A DNA stretch of 16,491 nucleotides from Streptomyces sp. NRRL F-2580 (GTDB taxonomy: Bacteria; Actinomycetota; Actinomycetes; Streptomycetales; Streptomycetaceae). Location: contig NZ_JOIR01000069.1 in assembly GCF_000720115.1 (NCBI RefSeq), positions 1 through 16,491 of the forward strand. Direction: 5' to 3'. This document shows, piece after piece, positions 14,993 to 16,491 of the stretch; the stretch's first letter is position 1, and the number at the start of each line of letters is the position of its first letter. Made by a program: the position numbers and the translations under genes. The notes beneath the pieces are model-generated. The model was given only the letters and a program-made list of their open reading frames with translations, ran no database searches and was not told the origin of the DNA.

Positions 14993-16213
14993 ATGCCGCA
15001 CACCGAGGCCGGCGTGGCCGCGACCGGGACGGGGGTCCGGTCGCGGCCACGCGCCGCACTACCCGCCCTGTGCGTCACTCAGATCACCAGCTGGGGAATC
15101 CTCTACTACGCCTTCCCCGTCCTGAACCCCGCCATCACCGCCGACACCGGCTGGAGCCCAGCCGCGACCACCGCCGCGTTCTCCGCCGCCCTCCTCGTCT
15201 CCGCCCTCACCGGCATCTACGTCGGCCGCGTCCTGGACCACCACGGCCCCCGCACCGTCATGACGGCCGGCTCCGTCCTCGGCGTGCTCAGCCTGCTCAC
15301 CGTGGCCGCCGCCCCCAACCTCGCCGTGTTCGCCCTCGGGTGGCTGCTGGCCGGAGCGGCGATGGCCGCCACCTTCTACCAGCCCGCCTTCGCCGCCCTC
15401 ACCCGCTGGTGGGCCCCCGACCACATCCGCGCCCTGACCATCGTCACCCTCGCCGGCGGCCTCGCCTCCACACTCTTCGCACCCCTGACCGCGCTCCTCG
15501 CCGACCACATGTCCTGGCGCGCCACCTACACCACGCTCGCCGCGATCCTCGCGCTCGTCACCATCCCCGCCCACGCCCTCGCCCTCAAAGCCCCCTGGCC
15601 GCCCGCCCCCAAAGGCCCCGCCCATGCAGCCGGTGGCAGAGATTCCGTGGTGCGCAGCAGGGCGTTCGGGATGCTGGCGGTCACCTTCACCCTCTCCGGG
15701 TTCGCGATGTACGCCGTCGTGATGGGACTCGTGCCACTCCTGCTCGAACGCGGCTACACCGCCACCCAAGCGGCCTGGGCCCTCGGACTCGGCGGTGCCG
15801 GACAGACTCTCGGCCGCACCCTCTACGCGACCTTGGCCCGCCGCACCGGCACCACCGCCCGCACCACCACGCTGGTCGGACTCGGCGGCCTCACCACCGC
15901 AGCCCTCGCGGTCACCGCAGGTCCCTACGCACTCCTGGTCGCACTCGCCGTGGTCGCGGGAACGGTCCGCGGCAACCTCACACTCCTCCAGGCCACCGCC
16001 GTCACCGACCGCTGGGGCACCACCCACTACGGCCGCCTCTCCGGACTCCTCGCCGCACCAGCCCACACCGCGGCCGCCCTCGCCCCCTTCGCCGGCACTG
16101 CCCTCGCCGCGCCCCTCGGCGGCTACCCCGCCCTCTTCGTACTGCTCGCTGCGGTTTCCGCACTGGCGGCCGTCGCTGCTTTCGGCGCCCAGCCGTACCG
16201 TCCACCCGCGTGA
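14993..16213 (+). CDS. MFS transporter, probable arsenical exporter
   Basis: The 406-residue product has about 12 hydrophobic segments from residue 24 on. A motif-A-like loop lies after segment 2 (GRVLDHHGPRTVM, 78-90), and a central polar loop of about 20 residues lies near 200-222. It fits a 12-helix major facilitator in the inner membrane, using proton exchange. The start ATG lies 5 bp after the flavoprotein stop, so the two share a transcript under the ArsR-controlled promoter. That context implies export of an arsenical, perhaps the product of the flavoprotein or acetylated arsinothricin; the substrate is not visible in the sequence. It is not obviously ArsB, Acr3 or ArsJ by length or motif. 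Confidence 0.85.
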   Translation: MPHTEAGVAATGTGVRSRPRAALPALCVTQITSWGILYYAFPVLNPAITADTGWSPAATTAAFSAALLVSALTGIYVGRVLDHHGPRTVMTAGSVLGVLSLLTVAAAPNLAVFALGWLLAGAAMAATFYQPAFAALTRWWAPDHIRALTIVTLAGGLASTLFAPLTALLADHMSWRATYTTLAAILALVTIPAHALALKAPWPPAPKGPAHAAGGRDSVVRSRAFGMLAVTFTLSGFAMYAVVMGLVPLLLERGYTATQAAWALGLGGAGQTLGRTLYATLARRTGTTARTTTLVGLGGLTTAALAVTAGPYALLVALAVVAGTVRGNLTLLQATAVTDRWGTTHYGRLSGLLAAPAHTAAALAPFAGTALAAPLGGYPALFVLLAAVSALAAVAAFGAQPYRPPA

Positions 16214-16251
16214 GGTTTTCCACAACGGAAGCCGCAGCCAGGCACGCCTAC

Positions 16252-16380
16252 GGCCAACTACCGCTCAAAGAGGCCAACTACGTCTCAAAGCCACAGCGGG
16301 CTGAGACTCAGACCGATAGTTGGCGGCTGCGTTCGCGGTTTCCGCAGGTCAGGTTCGAGGCTCAGATCGCTAGTTGGCGG
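16252..16380. repeat. Four 18-bp repeats, two direct and two inverted
   Basis: GGCCAACTACCGCTCAAAG (16252-16270) and GGCCAACTACGTCTCAAAG (16272-16290) are tandem with a 20-bp period. CTCAGACCGATAGTTGGC (16307-16324) and CTCAGATCGCTAGTTGGC (16361-16378) are the same motif inverted. Each contains TA next to GTTGGC. They lie just before an IS630-type transposase, whose family inserts at TA, so they may be its end, or abutting ends of two related elements. The rest of 16214-16457 holds no gene. Confidence 0.5.
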
Positions 16381-16457
16381 GTTCTCCGACCGTTACTGAG
16401 CTTTTCGGGTTGTCGTCGGGTGGTGACGGTTCATGATCCCTGCGGTATGCCGGTGGT

Positions 16458-16491
16458 ATGCGTTATCCGGAGGGTGGGGGCCTGACCGCTG
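16458..16491 (+). CDS. IS630-type transposase, first 11 codons
   Basis: ATG 16458 begins MRYPEGGGLTA and runs off the window. MRYxxGGGLTA is the usual opening of the N-terminal helix-turn-helix in actinobacterial IS630-family transposases and related winged-helix proteins. Too little is present to judge whether the gene is intact. Confidence 0.55.
   Translation, partial: MRYPEGGGLTA

Noticed and set aside
13605..15059. Long minus-strand frame opposite the flavoprotein
   Set aside because: Glycine/alanine-rich antisense frame typical of GC-rich genes, with no recognisable domain.
13268..16213. A 981-residue plus-strand open frame
   Set aside because: Only the part from 14993 (the MFS transporter) is real. 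The earlier part is a low-complexity shadow of arsR and the flavoprotein in another frame.
15059..16225. 388-residue minus-strand frame opposite the MFS gene
   Set aside because: Extremely Gly/Glu-rich antisense shadow of membrane-segment codons.

Overview
The window is GC-rich DNA with the strong third-position G/C bias of a Streptomyces-like actinomycete. The gene families fit this: an XRE regulator with a DUF5753 domain, a STAS protein beside a STAND/TPR gene, ISL3 and IS5 transposases of actinobacterial type, and an ArsR/ArsN1 cluster. The dense, decayed mobile DNA suggests an accessory region such as a chromosome arm or plasmid; that is an inference.

Bases 1-7541 are a stack of transposons. 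A truncated IS5-family transposase end (1-86) is followed by a decayed zinc-finger gene and the right end of one Tn7-like element (to 476). Seventeen bases later a second Tn7-like element begins. It spans 494-7536, has inverted tips TGACCTGTGACAGCGAAG, three transposase-binding-like sites on the left and four on the right, and a perfect 5-bp target duplication CCGGT. Its own genes are a frameshifted TnsA-like endonuclease joined to an array of CxxC/CSxxC zinc fingers. No tnsB, tnsC or tniQ is visible. Two nested ISL3-family elements have swollen it. One (1939-4954, 8-bp duplication GAGAACCG) has lost most of its transposase and carries a membrane/TPR protein gene. The other (inner repeats 4985-7371) has a frameshifted transposase and a SUKH (SMI1/KNR4) passenger gene.

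Bases 7689-12595 hold leftover host-type genes, mostly on the minus strand: a 5'-truncated, twice-frameshifted STAND/TPR pseudogene, a STAS-domain gene, an XRE/DUF5753 regulator, three small uncharacterised genes, two strong hairpins, and the last third of an arsO-like flavin monooxygenase.

Bases 12651-16213 are an intact arsenic-type cluster. arsR and an arsN1-like acetyltransferase overlap by 4 bp on the minus strand. Divergently, a flavoprotein with a cysteine-rich tail is followed 5 bp later by an MFS transporter. Together they read as a sense, modify and export unit for an arsenical. The window ends in a cluster of 18-bp repeats and the first codons of an IS630-type transposase.
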